From Lineus longissimus (Eukaryota; Nemertea; Pilidiophora; Heteronemertea; Lineidae), in assembly GCF_910592395.1 (NCBI RefSeq), contig NC_088310.1, positions 16,437,501 through 16,501,500 of the forward strand: a stretch of DNA of 64,000 nt, read 5' to 3'. The position numbers and the translations under genes were made by a program. The number at the start of each line of letters is the position of its first letter. Position 1 is the stretch's first letter. The notes under the pieces are model-generated. The model searched no databases. It was given only the letters and a program-made list of their open reading frames with translations, and had not been told where the DNA came from. Positions 1 to 11,983 of the stretch are shown one piece after another.

Positions 1-129
1 CACCTGAAAGGCTATATCTTCAAAATGGATGGAGCAAATTGCATGGGGTTTTCTGTATTATATAAATTGTTAGGTGCACTTTTGAAAACGTCTTACAGCA
101 GGAAATGGCAAAATACCTTGAGTTATGGC
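1..129. other. window edge, no feature seen
   Basis: No coding exon or recognisable repeat terminus is visible before the family C copy that follows. Confidence 0.4.
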
Positions 130-696
130 CTTTAAAGTGCGTTTCAAAGGTTTTTGCATAAGGACAACTCATTCGTGTCGTTTATCACCGGAAACGCCTG
201 ATTCCTCCCTTTCTGCAAAATCCGGTGTTTTATTTGTTTAAATAAATAATAAGCATCGCATCGGCTCCTAGCTCTGTTTACCACCCTAAGTGGAAATATT
301 GCCAATTTGACCGAACAATCACGGAAAACGCAAAAATTCTACATTTCTTCCTGGCTAAATCTTACTGTGACCATTCTTCCGTGTGACAGTTTCTATAAAA
401 GCTAGTAGAAAATTATTTTTTTAAACAACCGAGGGTCAACCATTGCGCTTTGATGTATTAAATTTTCCACAAATCAGCGAAAAACGCATCAACTTGCACT
501 GGACGGCATTTCAACACACACTCGATGCACATACATATTGAGCAGCGCTCCAGGTTTTAGAAACTTCCAATAACATGTCTTTGCAAAAACAATTGCTAAA
601 TGAAGACTGGCATACACTGAGGACCAAGAAATCAACGATTTTTTAGAAACTATCGTGCTCTCATGAATACATGTACAATGAAACTCCCTTATTATA
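130..696 (+). repeat. Diverged copy of MITE family C (Harbinger-type)
   Basis: The order of blocks matches the complete family C element that begins at 6932 (there in the opposite orientation): the stretch around GGAAACGCC, the CCTAGCTCTG block, the ATTGCCAAT block, the CATTTCAACAC block, and finally AAGAAATCAA followed by CATGAATA. The left end is not clear and the right terminal repeat has decayed (AACTCCCTTATTA instead of a clean AGGGAG-type end). It is non-coding and looks older than the 6932 copy. Confidence 0.6.
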
Positions 697-2120
697 CATC
701 AGGTGGTGACCATCAGCTACGCCACGCAAGTTTTTGCCATTAATACGAGTCTCTGTCACAACAGAAAGTTCCTCTTCAATTTTTTAAATGCAATTTTTTT
801 CCTCGGCGGATTTAAACTCCCTCCCTCTTCTGGAGATATAGGCATGACGTTTTCACAGTTGAATAAATGATACATGGAATAAAACATTGGCGCAAAATTC
901 TTGTTCCTTGTTTGTTAATTGAGTGGTAGTTTAAAGTCAAATTGTAAACAGATGGAGGTGAAGTATGCTTTAAAAGCAAACTTTTACCCAATATCACCTA
1001 TTTTACTAAACGCAGAGAATTTATTAGTGTCGATCAAAGTGATGAAAGTTTTAGATCAATAATAAGTTACATGCATAAAAATATTGAAATTGAGTTCAAT
1101 TTATTAAAGTAAGTCATTCAGCGTAGGACCCCCCCCCCCCCCCCGCTCGAGGAGTTGGCACCCTGGCGCAGTTATAGTAGTGTGATGAGACGGTCCTACT
1201 GTCACTGCTTGATATGGTCGCCATTTAATCTGAAAGTGCGATGATGGGGCGGTCCTATATGTCCCTGCTTGAATTGGTCGCCATTCAATCTGAAAGTGCG
1301 ATAATAGCTTATCCTCGTATCTACTAGACGTTTTTTTATTTCAAAATTTCAAAGAGGTTGTCACTTGTATATCAAGTCTTTGTCCGAAACATTTCCCCCA
1401 ATAACGAAGTGTGTTTGTTGTGTTTTTAGGCACACTATTTTTGTAGCGGGTGTAAATATGATTCGTTTCCTTCGTGCAGACGATGATTTGAAGCGAGCTG
1501 AGTTCTGGCCTTTTAGCCTGTTTAATGGGCTCAAAGCAGGACTATTCTCCTTAGTGATATCAAACAGGGTTACATCAGAGCAGACTAGAACATGTATAGG
1601 AAATCGTGACATTAATTGCATTTTGTTCGAACATTCTTTCTCTGTACATACGTGTGTATCATGAATGTAATACACGTGCAATTGACGCCAATACTGTCAG
1701 ATATAATCGGGTTGTATATCATGTTTTCTTTGGAAAATGAGTCGGCTTTTAAATACGTCACGAGACTCGGTCAGAGTTATACATTTTACATACAGAATTT
1801 CTTTCTTGGCGGATATTGTTTTACAATAACTCAATTCACAATTACATTGTAACTCTTCACTTAAAACAACAAATACATGTACGACTTTCATGTAGGCCTA
1901 CAGATATAAGGCATAATCAGATGTGTTGGATGTTGCCTCGCTGAAAATACTGCTCATCTTCATTTTTTTTATTCGAACTTCGCACTCACTTGTTGGAAGT
2001 ATATTACAGAACAAGTTTAAGAATGTTACTCTACCTTTACCTATCAACAAGGGGCTTATTTTGCTGATCATTGAAAAATAACAACTGCCTTTGTACAACA
2101 CACCGACTTTGTTGTTGAAT
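697..2120. other. Intergenic stretch, nothing supported
   Basis: Short open frames on both strands overlap one another and have no recognisable domain or splice context. A run of 16 C lies at 1129-1144. Two similar segments at about 1175-1235 and 1240-1300 share the phrase TGGTCGCCATT and look like a short direct duplication. Confidence 0.4.
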
Positions 2121-2141
2121 TGCTATCCAGTAGACTGGAAC

Positions 2142-2149
2142 TATATAAG
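2142..2149 (+). promoter_or_regulatory. Possible TATA box upstream of the orphan ORF
   Basis: TATATAAG lies about 235 bp before the first ATG of the ORF at 2384. Position and sequence fit a core promoter, but in AT-rich DNA such words arise by chance, so this is only suggestive. Confidence 0.3.
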
Positions 2150-2383
2150 CGGTATGTCATCACTCCATAATTTGCACTTTACCCTAGCAGATACCCGCGC
2201 AGACTTCAGACAGTTTCACGATTTTCTCTTCATACACGGGTATAAGATATATGATCAGTAAACGTTACTCGCCATCAAAAATGCTCTTTCAGGAAAAAAG
2301 CACCAAAACGTACAGAGTTTCTGAACCAGTCGTTTTCAAACCTCCCGTATCAGCCATTTTGAGCAAATTTGAAGCCAGGCTGT

Positions 2384-3316
2384 ATGCGTGATGTCAATTC
2401 TAATTCGTTACTATTTATTGATCAAGAGGGCAGTGCACATGTTCATGTTTTAAGAAATATACTTGTCTACCAACCTGAACAAAAGAATGTTTACGCACTG
2501 GTTTATAATGTGTCTGTTTCCTCTCGTTTCGTTATAATGTTCAAAGATATTTACGACGGGAAATTATGGCTGATCGACGTCGTGCGCCGGGAAAGTGGAC
2601 GTGGAACGATTGTCTTTAAATTGTTTGAGATATTAACTGGTCGTTATGACACAATGATCCTACCTCTTCATCACCCATGCTCAGCTTCGGGATCCACGGT
2701 TTGCGAGCCGCTTCTCTTGAAAAACATCATGGCAGCGGAATGTTGTGTTAAGGGTGCCTCGCGAGAGTTGATCACCGTATTTAACGTGACATGGAGACAC
2801 GGACAGGGGACGCCCTTAAAACTAGATAGTTTGCTAAGCAACGTCAAAGGTTATTTACGCAGTCGACGAGGTCAAATCTTCTACTTTGAAAGTAGAGGTA
2901 AAGGTTCGGCCCTTGCACTATATCGTGTCTTCCCTAAACCTGTACAGTTGGAATTGTTTTCGATATCAAATTCCTCATTGTTTTCGTATGGCATCAACTA
3001 TCGAAAGGAATCAACGGATTTATTGACACAAAAAATAAACAAAAACGTCTTTTCCCGTGCATTATTTATCAAAGGTATATGCTCTTCTCTGGCTTCTTTG
3101 AATACTGTAACAGAGTTTAATAAGGTCACCATTGTTTCGGTCAGTAATTGGCATATTTCGAAACCGTGGGAACCAAGTAAATATCGAAAAGAACACCAAA
3201 TAGTAATGCTACCGAATAGCGTTCTATTATCACCCGTACGGACTATTAAAGATATGGGTATAGGACAGAGCAAGGAGACAATAAAATATGCCAAACGGTT
3301 TACGCCAGTTGGTTAA
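2384..3316 (+). CDS. Intronless orphan protein, 310 aa, function unknown
   Basis: A single uninterrupted frame of 310 codons, far longer than expected by chance in this AT-rich stretch. I chose ATG 2384 because an in-frame TGA lies just upstream near 2360 and no earlier ATG exists in this frame. No family was recognised. There is no obvious signal peptide, transmembrane helix or zinc-binding pattern. The N-terminal half is rich in beta-type hydrophobic residues (for example RFVIMFKDIYDGKLWLIDVV), and the C-terminal third is basic. A second, damaged version lies at 5758-6186 with codons such as ALYRAFPKPVQLEL conserved, so the protein belongs to a family with at least two local copies, both among family C MITE pieces. 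A gene of a mobile element or virus-like insertion, or a lineage-specific host gene, are both open. The lack of introns favours the first or a retrocopy. Confidence 0.55.
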   Translation: MRDVNSNSLLFIDQEGSAHVHVLRNILVYQPEQKNVYALVYNVSVSSRFVIMFKDIYDGKLWLIDVVRRESGRGTIVFKLFEILTGRYDTMILPLHHPCSASGSTVCEPLLLKNIMAAECCVKGASRELITVFNVTWRHGQGTPLKLDSLLSNVKGYLRSRRGQIFYFESRGKGSALALYRVFPKPVQLELFSISNSSLFSYGINYRKESTDLLTQKINKNVFSRALFIKGICSSLASLNTVTEFNKVTIVSVSNWHISKPWEPSKYRKEHQIVMLPNSVLLSPVRTIKDMGIGQSKETIKYAKRFTPVG

Positions 3317-4009
3317 AGACGCTTCGATAGGTTAATTGGCCATCACAGAAATTAGTAAAACTATTCGAGTAGGATGTCCGAGTCAGCATATCACGCGGCA
3401 CGTCAAGTGATTGTTCTTTGGCGAGCCCGCAGGTCGAGAGGATTTCCGCGGCCAATCAAAGACCTACCACTTTAATGTTGGCAGTCTCCCCAGGGTGGGT
3501 TGGCGTTTATCAAATCCCCCCCCCACGCCCTAACGAGGATACAGACTATACGTCACACAATATCAACACTTACACTTTGTTACAAGATGGTTACCCTGGC
3601 CACTCCTTCACGGTCATCAAGGATACGTACTGAAGTGTTGCCTTTTGTTAGTGAAGCATTATTTTGCGAGCAAGTAATAAAAAAGTAACGAGCTAATTCT
3701 GCTACTTCCCTCTTTTTGATCACTATAGTCTCAGTTATGGTCCCGCATAGACGGGCGTTCTCAGATAAATTTGCCCACTCGACTTGTGTTTGACAATAGA
3801 GAGAGTATCGCTAAAATTGCCAAATCCAAAAAGGGTCTTACGTTTTGAATTCGCACCAACATTTAGGAAGGAGAGTAAACCGTGATTTATAGTAAGGTGC
3901 TAGTTTTACATAAAACAAAAATTCCCGCAAATATAGTTGCTCCTAGCTATAAAAATTCATAAATTGACATTGGTAACCAGAAATTCATTTCACCTTCCTT
4001 TAACTGACA
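3317..4009. other. Intergenic, no gene seen
   Basis: Contains a short C-run near 3518 and small overlapping open frames without recognisable motifs. No polyadenylation signal of canonical form was found close to the ORF ending at 3316. Confidence 0.35.
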
Positions 4010-4290
4010 GAAATATTTTAGTACATTATTTACAAGCTAGCGTCGCATTGGGTCCTAGCTCTGTTCCCCAACCCAAGTGGAAATATTGCCAATTGGACCG
4101 AACAATCACGGAAAAACGCAAAAATCAACAATTCTACAATACATAAGTATCCATTCTTCCGTGAATGACAGTTGCTATGAAGGTACACGAACATATTTCG
4201 AAAAATCGAGGCTCAACCATTGTTCTTTGAGATATATTGAATTTGTTATTTACAAATCGGCGAAAAATGCATCAACTGGTGTTATCGCCC
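4010..4290 (+). repeat. Fragment of MITE family C
   Basis: Carries the GTCCTAGCTCTG block, the ATTGCCAATTGGACCGAAC block and the GAGGCTCAACCATTG block of family C in the same order as the copy at 130-696. It stops at GCATCAACTGG; the next part of the family resumes at about 5110, so the two may be halves of one interrupted copy. Confidence 0.55.
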
Positions 4291-5109
4291 CAATACTGGG
4301 CGCGGGTCTACTGGTCATGCACTGATAATAACGCAATCTTATTCTCTCTAATGTCTTTATTTTTCCATCAAAATATACTTCGTTACTTGATTGATGACTG
4401 ATAGTCGATTGTTAGTTGATTGATTGGTACAACTGCAAAATACAATGTCGAAACACTGTCTTACAAATTTGCAAACATATTTCAACGGAGGGGATAAAAC
4501 CCTGCAATTAAACCTTTGAAACCAATTACACTAACGAATGAGGACAAGTCGGAGGTGCCACACCCAAACTAATTGTCGGATTTCTCAAAAGGCCTCTCCT
4601 ATTCTCGGACAGGAGGCCGGGAATGACCTGTGGCCTAAAATAGCCTACACCACAAAAATATCAAAATGAAGTAGGATATACATGTATTGACTTAAATCTG
4701 TCAATATAGGCCTACATCTAGAGCATCATTACGAAACCGTTTTAAATCAGGTTTAGAAGGAATTATAACAGTATAGGTATTTAAGTTGAACGACGGGAGA
4801 GACAGTGGGCGACGCGGGCCCAGCCTTCAGATTTAGTCGACATGACTGCTTCAAACACATATTTCTCTGACCATTGACAACACCTTTGGGCTAATTACAC
4901 ATCATTTCGAGCCTTACATCTTGTGTTTCCTCTTATACCTGCTTATCAATTCATAAGCACATTAAAATCCGCCCTATACGGATAAAACATATCATTGAAA
5001 TTTGAGGACCTCTTCCTCCGGTAGCAGACGATGGCTTGCGCGTCTGACGTTGTGGTCGTTGTTCTGTCTTCGCCGGACATTTTGGCTTAAAACTGTCTCT
5101 GGACACGAC
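4291..5109. other. Sequence between two family C fragments
   Basis: No gene recognised. It may be an insertion that split one family C copy (left part ending near 4290, right part starting near 5110), but I could not find clean terminal repeats for it. Confidence 0.3.
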
Positions 5110-5285
5110 AAATGGCACTGGGCGGGATTTCAACACACGGCCGATGCACATCCTAAGTTCAGTGTCCACAAACTAGATACAGTAGTTTCTTGTTATCAGC
5201 CTATCGACCAGCGCCCCAGGTTTCAGAAACATGTCTGCTAAATCAAGACTGGCATACACTGATGACCAAGAAATCAACCACGGCT
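5110..5285 (+). repeat. Fragment of MITE family C
   Basis: Matches the later part of family C: GGATTTCAACACA, CTAAGTTCAGTGT, GTTTCTTGTTA, then CTGGCATACACTGA and CCAAGAAATCAAC, as at 500-640. Confidence 0.55.
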
Positions 5286-5757
5286 CGTGTCTGCGCATGC
5301 GCTTCGTGACGTAGGGTCTCTTGTAAATCGCCATGGTCATTGTGATGGGGGGAGGGGGGGGGGCTGGAAACGATTTTAACATTGGCGTTCTTGTCTGTTT
5401 TGGCGCATTCCTAGATGCGTTGGAAATATTCCATCTTACTCCAAAGCTCAGTGATTTGGCTCACGCCCTCAAAACTTGTTCCAAAAAACTTGACAATGTT
5501 CCAATCTCCAAGGGCTTCGCGGCCATTACAAAGGAAGAGTAAAATGTTTGGGGCCTTATGAAAAGGGAAACAGAAATGACCATGGGGTTGAAAAGAAAAA
5601 AGTACAAAAATCATCCGACCCGACCCTTTATCCAAGATGCCCACCAGGCCGCCATCTGGGTTTTTCGCATTCCGCCCCATAACTGGAGAACCGAGTGAGT
5701 GACAGACCAAAAACTTATGTGGAGTGATGTTCTAGGAGAGGGAGGTTCTCTATTCGT

Positions 5758-6186
5758 TTTTTGAGAAATGTACTTGTCTACCTGAAGAAAGGAATGTTTA
5801 CGCACAATAGAATTGGGATGTTTTCTTAAGTGCTCGGTCAGTTAGTCACCGTTTTTAATGTGATACGCGGAGATGGGATGCTCTTAAAACTAATCAGTTT
5901 GCTAAGCAACATCAACAGTTATTTCGGCAGTCGACAAGGTCATATCTTATGCTTCGAAAGGCCAAATATTGGTTCCCTTGCACTATATCGTGCCTTCCCT
6001 AAACCTGTACAGTTGGAATTGCTTTCGATATCAATTTCTTTTCATTATAGTATCAACTATCTACAAGGTAATCTTAAAGACATTACTCAAAGACTCACCG
6101 CAGAACAAAAGCTAATTGTAACCTTCAACAGCATTAGCGATGGTTTAATTAGGGATATGGGGTTCTTTACCCACTACAGATTTTAA
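5758..6186 (+). pseudogene. Internally deleted relative of the 2384-3316 ORF
   Basis: It starts with the block that encodes the 'LRNILVYQPEQKNVYA' part of the 2384 ORF, here with small indels, then jumps across a deletion of roughly 110 codons to the block encoding LVTVFNV and runs on through SLLSN, SRQGHILCFER and FPKPVQLEL to a stop after about 120 codons. The order is the same as in the longer ORF. The deletion and frame breaks make it a probable pseudogene. Its existence shows that the long ORF is a duplicated unit. Confidence 0.7.
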
Positions 6187-6339
6187 TCCCCTTGCTTTGA
6201 CTCTTCCCTCTATACACTCACTTAGTACTTTAAATACTGTTTCGGTAATTCTTAGTTCTAGTTCGCTATTACTGCGGACACCTTGTGAACATCGTTGTAA
6301 AATATATTATTAATATTTTTGCCACTGCCTCCCCCAGCT

Positions 6340-6625
6340 TTTTGGCTCACCGTAGGGGAGTCTATACAACACCGCTATGTCCGTCGTCCGCCATCGTCGT
6401 CTGTATCCTGTTTCAAAAACAGTGGCACGTTTCATAACCGCTAGAGTTATGCATTTGAAACTTTAACACAGGACCCCCCCCCTCACCCCCAGGTCAGGCG
6501 ACCTGTGCCATGATTTTCGGTCCGATCTGATTTTTGACTTGGCCACTAGGGGGCCAGAAGTGGAAGCCGCCTAAAAAGTAGGATATCTCTCTTATGAATG
6601 ACTCGTTTTCGATAAAAATTTTATG
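6340..6625 (+). repeat. Dispersed repeat, also at 47940-48225
   Basis: Shares the phrases TTTCAAAAACAGTGGC, the GTCTGATCTG-type block, GACTTGGCCAC, AGGGGGCCA and TTTTCGATRAA with 47940-48225, in the same order and spacing. Class unknown. It may be the 3' part of a retroelement, because the copies lack obvious inverted ends. Confidence 0.55.
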
Positions 6626-7343
6626 GTAGGTTCTCCTAGCAAAGATACATTACCTTAGCCCATTACATAGCCTCGATTCGCTACGCTGTACATCGAACCT
6701 ATGTGCTACCTCGAAAAAAGCCAGGAATTCCAGCCCAATAACGCATTTAAGAAATTCCCCCCCCCCCAAACGAGGAGACAGACTAATGTGTATAACAAAT
6801 GGTGATTAATAACCAAATAACTCATGAATTCCTCAAATCCCTGTTATTCTTGCCTCTGATCGTAGGACGGGCCGAGTCGGAATAGGTTAATAGGATATGG
6901 GCCCGGGATTGTTCAACTACAGCACGCATAAGGTCTCATTAGGGAGGTTTTTTTTATTCATGCGCGCCCCCGTAGTTCCTAAAATCATTGATTTCTCGAT
7001 CCTCACAGTATGTCAGTGTTGATTCAGCAGTTGTTTTGGCAAAGACATGTTTTTCTGGAGTTTCTTCAACCTAGAGCGCTACTCAATAGGCAATTAACAA
7101 GAAACTACGCATTTACTGTTGTTGCCGTCGTATGTGTACACTGAACTTGGGATGTGCGTGGGCCCCGTGTTGAAATGCCGTCAGTGCCAGTTGCTGCGTT
7201 TTTCGCTAATTTGTGCAAAATTCAACATATCTCAAAAGTTCAATGGTTGACCCTCGCTTTTTTTAAATTTTTGTATAGCGTAACCAACTGTCTTTCATGG
7301 GAGAATGGTCACTATAAGAATTATTCAGGAAGAAATGTATAAT

Positions 7344-8971
7344 CACTCACACAACGTAGTGAGTGTAATGGTTACGTATGTATAAAGTGTAAACAAAATT
7401 CATATATCCATCATGTCCATCGAATCTGAAAAAAATTGTGCAGACCCATGACAATTCTGGTTCCGGTACAGTTTGTCGCATTCCATACGGGCAGCGCGTT
7501 GGCCGATCCTGCATTCACGACGCACCGCACCCACAGTTACCACGTCGGACGTGTTTCCCATTGTTTCCTTCCTCGTGACGCAATTATTTCATGACGTCAT
7601 GAGCAATTGACCATTCACACAAGTAGATTTATTCACACCGGCGCCACTCAAGTGCAGGTGTGGGACATCATGTATTTAAAAATCGTCTGCTAGGGTCTCA
7701 CTAGCCAGTGCAATGGCCGGGCCTACCTGGCTCCACAAATGGCGCGACGTCATTTCATGCATACCCCTGTTCAAGTGGCTGTCGACCTTGCAGTATATCA
7801 CTCTCACACATAAACCTATACATTTCTGAATAGCTTGTCGCTTCTAGAATACATCTGGCCAGCTTTCATTGTTATCAAGTAATTCAGTCATGAGAACATG
7901 GGGGCAGCACAATACATGAGACACCCTGTACATCGATGAAAATTTTGAAAATTTCACCTTGCCGCCTTATAACTTGACAATTAACATGGATGGTGAAATA
8001 ATATTTTTAGAAACTTCTACTTATCACCTTGAGAAAGCCAAATAATAACAATTTTAAATTTTGATACCAAAATAGGGTGTCGTTGCGGCTTTTCTTTGAG
8101 CATTTTGACCTCGAAGTCTCACCTTGAGAACATGTGCACTCTGACAGGAACCAGTTCATGTCAACATCCGATTGAGCTATACATAGAATGCGAGGCCTGG
8201 TCACTGCGGACGTGCACAGAAGAAGCTGATATTTTCCTCAAATAATCGTCAGAGCTACCTCTTCACAAAATACCCAGGACACCGACATTTGAACATGCAG
8301 CAATAGCGATATGATAGGCTCATCTGTATCCATGGTAATCGCCTGAGATTGAAGAACTTTTTTTTTAAGGGGGACCAATGTTGATCTGATCACCACTGGC
8401 TAGTGAGACCTAGGGCATACAGGACAACGTCGGCCGAGACAGTTGTGACATTTCATTGCAGACAAAGAAAACGTCCTCTTCTTCTCGATTTACGTACTTT
8501 ACTTCAAAAAAGTCAGTTTTAACACTACTGCACAAATATAGAGTGGTCTTAAAGTTCCATTTGGATAGAGATTTGACGGACTGATTTGGAAATTCATTCC
8601 AACCATGCAACTGTTTCAGAAATGAGAAAAAGCTCCTGGGTGTCATGACATGCATTCAATTATTATTTCACCACAAAGAGCTGCTTCTGTCCGCAGATAT
8701 GAGACAGCTACCGGGGCGGGTACTATTTCTTTATGGGGCCTTATTGTTCAGCGTCTGCAAGGGATTCTATTTTTAGAGTCCAATGGGGGGGGGGGGGGGG
8801 CCTTCCCCCAATGTACTGACTAAAACCTGTCACTTTCAGGGAACGGGGGAGGGGGTTTGGGGGACTCATCCCCCAATGTACTGGCTAAATATGTCAGAAG
8901 GACGTGGGTTTGGGGGGCTCCCCCATGTCAAACAGTTGTGTGAGTTCACTAGAGCTTGCTCTTTACATATT
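7344..8971 (+). mobile_element. Helentron-like unit A1 (non-autonomous)
   Basis: The 5' end is cACTCACACAAC with the palindrome ACTCAC..GTGAGT. The 3' end carries the matching subterminal repeat GTTGTGTGAGTT, then the hairpin AGAGcttgCTCT (8951-8962), and finishes TACATATT. It contains three G-run blocks near 8780-8925. Internal subterminal repeats, a short hairpin close to the 3' end and absence of a target duplication are hallmarks of Helitron/Helentron-type rolling-circle elements. Without the 718-bp insertion at 7694-8411 it is about 907 bp long. It is inserted in family C at AAT^ATTTG and is followed directly, after one extra T, by unit A2. Confidence 0.7.
7694..8411. mobile_element. Family D MITE, 718 bp, TSD TAG
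   Basis: It has a 17-bp perfect terminal inverted repeat (GGTCTCACTAGCCAGTG at the left, its reverse complement at the right). TAG at 7691-7693 and 8412-8414 flanks it. The empty site is seen in sister units, for example near 9965 and 25130 (GTCTGCTAGGACATACAGG). The TIR resembles that of family C (GGTCTCRTTAGGGAG) in its first six bases, suggesting related transposases. It has no convincing coding sequence. Confidence 0.75.
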
Positions 8972-8972
8972 T

Positions 8973-10431
8973 AACTCACACAACGTAGTGAGTGTAATGG
9001 TTACGTATGTATAAAGTGTAAACAAAATTCATATATCCATCATGTCCATCGAATCTGAAAAAAATTGTGCAGACCCCTGACAATTCTGGTTCCCGTACAG
9101 TTTGTCGCATTCCATACGGGCCGCGCATTGGCCGATCCTGCATTCACGACGCACCGCACCCACAGTTACCACGTCGGACGTGTTTCCCATTGTTTTCTTC
9201 CTCGTGACGCAATTATTTCATGACGTCATGAGCCATTGACCATTCACACAAGTAGATTTATTCACACCGGCGCCACTGAAGTGCGGGTGTGGGACATCAT
9301 GTATTTAAAAATCGTCTGCTAGGGTCTCGTTAGGGAGTTTTTCCCAAATGTACGCGATGATGACGTGTCCCATTAACAGGACGTAACATCTATTTTAAAA
9401 TGCGTTTCCAAAGTGAATGCATGAGGACAATCCATTTGTGTCGTATATCACTGGAAACGCCCGATTCCCCTGATTTAGCAGGATGTTAAATCGGGCATTT
9501 TATTTCTTTAAATAAATCATAAGCGTCGCATTTGCTCCTAGCTCTGTTCACCATCCCAAATGGCAATATTGCCAATTGGGCCGGACAATCACGAAAAACC
9601 ACAAATATTCTACATTTCGTCCTGAATAATTCTTAGACAAAGAAAACGTGCTCTTCTTCTCGATTTACGTACTTTACTTCAAAAAAGTCAGTTTTAACAC
9701 TACTGCACAAATATAGAGTGGTCTTAAAGTTCCAATAGATAGAGATTTGACGGACTGATTTGGAAATTCATTCGATCCAGCCATGCAACTGTTTCAGAAA
9801 TGAGAAAAAGCTCCTGGGTGTCATGACATGCATGATGTGTCTAGCCTCTGCATTTTTGTACTCAGACATGTCAGAGGGTTTTCAACTTTCATATCATTGA
9901 AGAAATAATTCATTCCAATCTATAAGTATATCAATCACATCATTTATTTAAAAATCGTCTGCTAGGACATACAGGACAACGTCGGTGGAGACAGTTGTGA
10001 CATTTCAATTTTCATTGCATAGAGATTTGACGGACTAATTTGGAAATTCATTCCAACCATGCAACTGTTTCAGAAATGAGAAAAAGCTCCTGGGTGTCAT
10101 GACATGCATTCAATTATTATTTCACCACAAAGAGCTGCTTCTGTCAGCAGATATGAGACAGCTACCGGGGCGGGGACTATTTCTTTATGGGGCCTTATTG
10201 TTCAGCGTCTCCAAGGAAATCTATTTTAAGAGTCCAATGGGGGGGTTGGGGGGGGGGGGGCTTCCCCCCAATGTACTGACTAAAACCTGTCACTTTCAGA
10301 GAACGAGGGAGGGGGTTTGGGGGACTCATCCCCCAATGTACTGGCTAAATATGTCAGAAGGACGGGGGTTTGGGGGGCTCCCCCATGTCAAACAGTTGTG
10401 AGAGTTCACTAGAGCTTGCTCTTTACATATT
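8973..10431 (+). mobile_element. Helentron-like unit A2, with internal duplication and a captured family C piece
   Basis: Starts AACTCACACAAC and ends with hairpin AGAGcttgCTCT and TACATATT. It contains a truncated family C piece (9323 to about 9633, starting with the TIR after TAG) and a partial internal duplication of the unit core (the GGACATACAGGACAAC block and what follows). G-run blocks lie at about 10240-10385. It lies head-to-tail after A1, and its 3' end abuts the resumed family C sequence at 10432. Confidence 0.7.
9323..9633 (+). mobile_element. 5' part of a family C MITE inside unit A2
   Basis: Begins GGTCTCGTTAGGGAG right after TAG (9320-9322) and runs through the family C blocks to CCTGAATAATTCTTA, where it switches abruptly to unit A core sequence (GACAAAGAAAACG). 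The right end and right target duplication are lost by deletion. Confidence 0.65.
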
Positions 10432-10593
10432 ATTTGGGGTTTTTCGTGATTGTCTGGCCCAATTGGCAATATTGCCATTTGGGATGGGGTGAACAGAGCG
10501 AGGAGCAAATGCGACGCTTATGATTTATTTAAAGAAATAAAATGCCCGATTTAACATCCTGCAGAATCAGGGGAATTGGGCGTTTCCAGTGAT

Positions 10594-11433
10594 AACTCAC
10601 ACAACGTAGTGAGTGTAATGGTTACGTGTATGTATAAAGTGTAAACAAAATTCATATATCCATCATGTTTATCGAATCTGAAAAAATTTGTGCAGACCCA
10701 TGACAGTTCCGGTTCCGGTACAGTTTGTTGCATTCCATACGGGCCGCGCTTGCCGATCCTGCTTTCACGACGCACCGCAACCACAGTTACCATGATTCCC
10801 GTTGTTGACGCAATTATTTCATGACGTCATGAGCCATTGACCAATCACGCAAGTAGATTTATTCACACCGGCGCCACTGTCTTGAAATGTATCTAAAAAT
10901 CGTCTGCTAGAACATACAGGACAACAACGTCGGCGGAGACAGTTGTGACATTTCATTGCAGACGAAGTAAACGTCCTCTTCTTCTCGATTTACGTACTTT
11001 ACTTCAAAAAGTCAGTTTTAACACTACTGCACAAATATAGAGTGGTCTTAAAGTTCCATTTGGATAGAGATTTGACGGACTGATTTGGAAATTCATTCCA
11101 ACCATGCAACTGTTTCAGAAATGAGAAAAAGCTCCTGGGTGTTATGACATGCATTCAATTATTATTTACCACAAAGAGCTGCTTCTTCCAGCAGATATGA
11201 GACAGCTACCGGGGCGGGGACTATTTCTTTATGGGGCCTTATTGTTCAGCGTCTCCAAGGAATTCTATTTTTAGAGTCCAATGGGGGGGGGGCTTCCCCC
11301 CAATGTACTGACTAAAACCTGTCACTTTCAGAGAACGGGGGAGGGGGTTTGGGGGACTCATCCCCCAATGTACTGGCTATATATGTCAGAAGGACAGTTG
11401 TGTGAGTTCACTAGAGATTGCTCTTTACATATT
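10594..11433 (+). mobile_element. Helentron-like unit A3, 840 bp, compact copy
   Basis: Starts AACTCACACAAC and ends with the subterminal repeat GTTGTGTGAGTT, hairpin AGAGattgCTCT and TACATATT. It lacks the internal core duplication of A2, A4 and A5 and the third G-run block of A1 and A2. It forms the left edge of the 15-kb insertion. Confidence 0.7.
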
Positions 11434-11983
11434 AAGTGTTATTGTTGTCAAATTTAACTCCTTCACAGTCACAAGTGCAGATTGTGAATAAAGGTCATTC
11501 TTCTTTGACTGTGTCTCTATACTCATTTGATTGATAGTCTTTCAATACATCTGCATGACAATGATGACACCAAAAACCGATCTTGGGTTTCATCAGATTG
11601 GGTATCATCCTCAGTGAAGAAAAGGTGGGCTGAGATGTGGCAGTTTCACTGGCAAAGCACATACATGTATTGTTTTGATGTGATTAATCTTGTGGGTGGT
11701 TGTGACATTTAAGCATGTCACAAACACTGTTCATTGCGGGGAGGGGTCCACAAATATGGCATAATATGTTGATGCCAGCCAGAAGAAAGCTTTCATGTAG
11801 GTGTAGTGGCTGTGGGTAAAGATTTCAGGGTGTTTAGGGAGCACTTCGGGCATTGAAGACAAGAGAGATTGGCGGGCGACAAGGAATTAATACAACATCG
11901 CGACAAAAACGACGACCAAACTTGCATGCTGTTTTGTTTTTTCTTCAATGTCACGATTTCGTAACTAGAAATCTACTGCAAAA
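11434..11983. promoter_or_regulatory. Upstream region of NDUFAF4
   Basis: Single-copy-looking sequence between unit A3 and the NDUFAF4 start codon. It should contain the promoter and 5' untranslated region of that gene if the copy is active. No TATA box or CpG island is evident. Confidence 0.3.
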
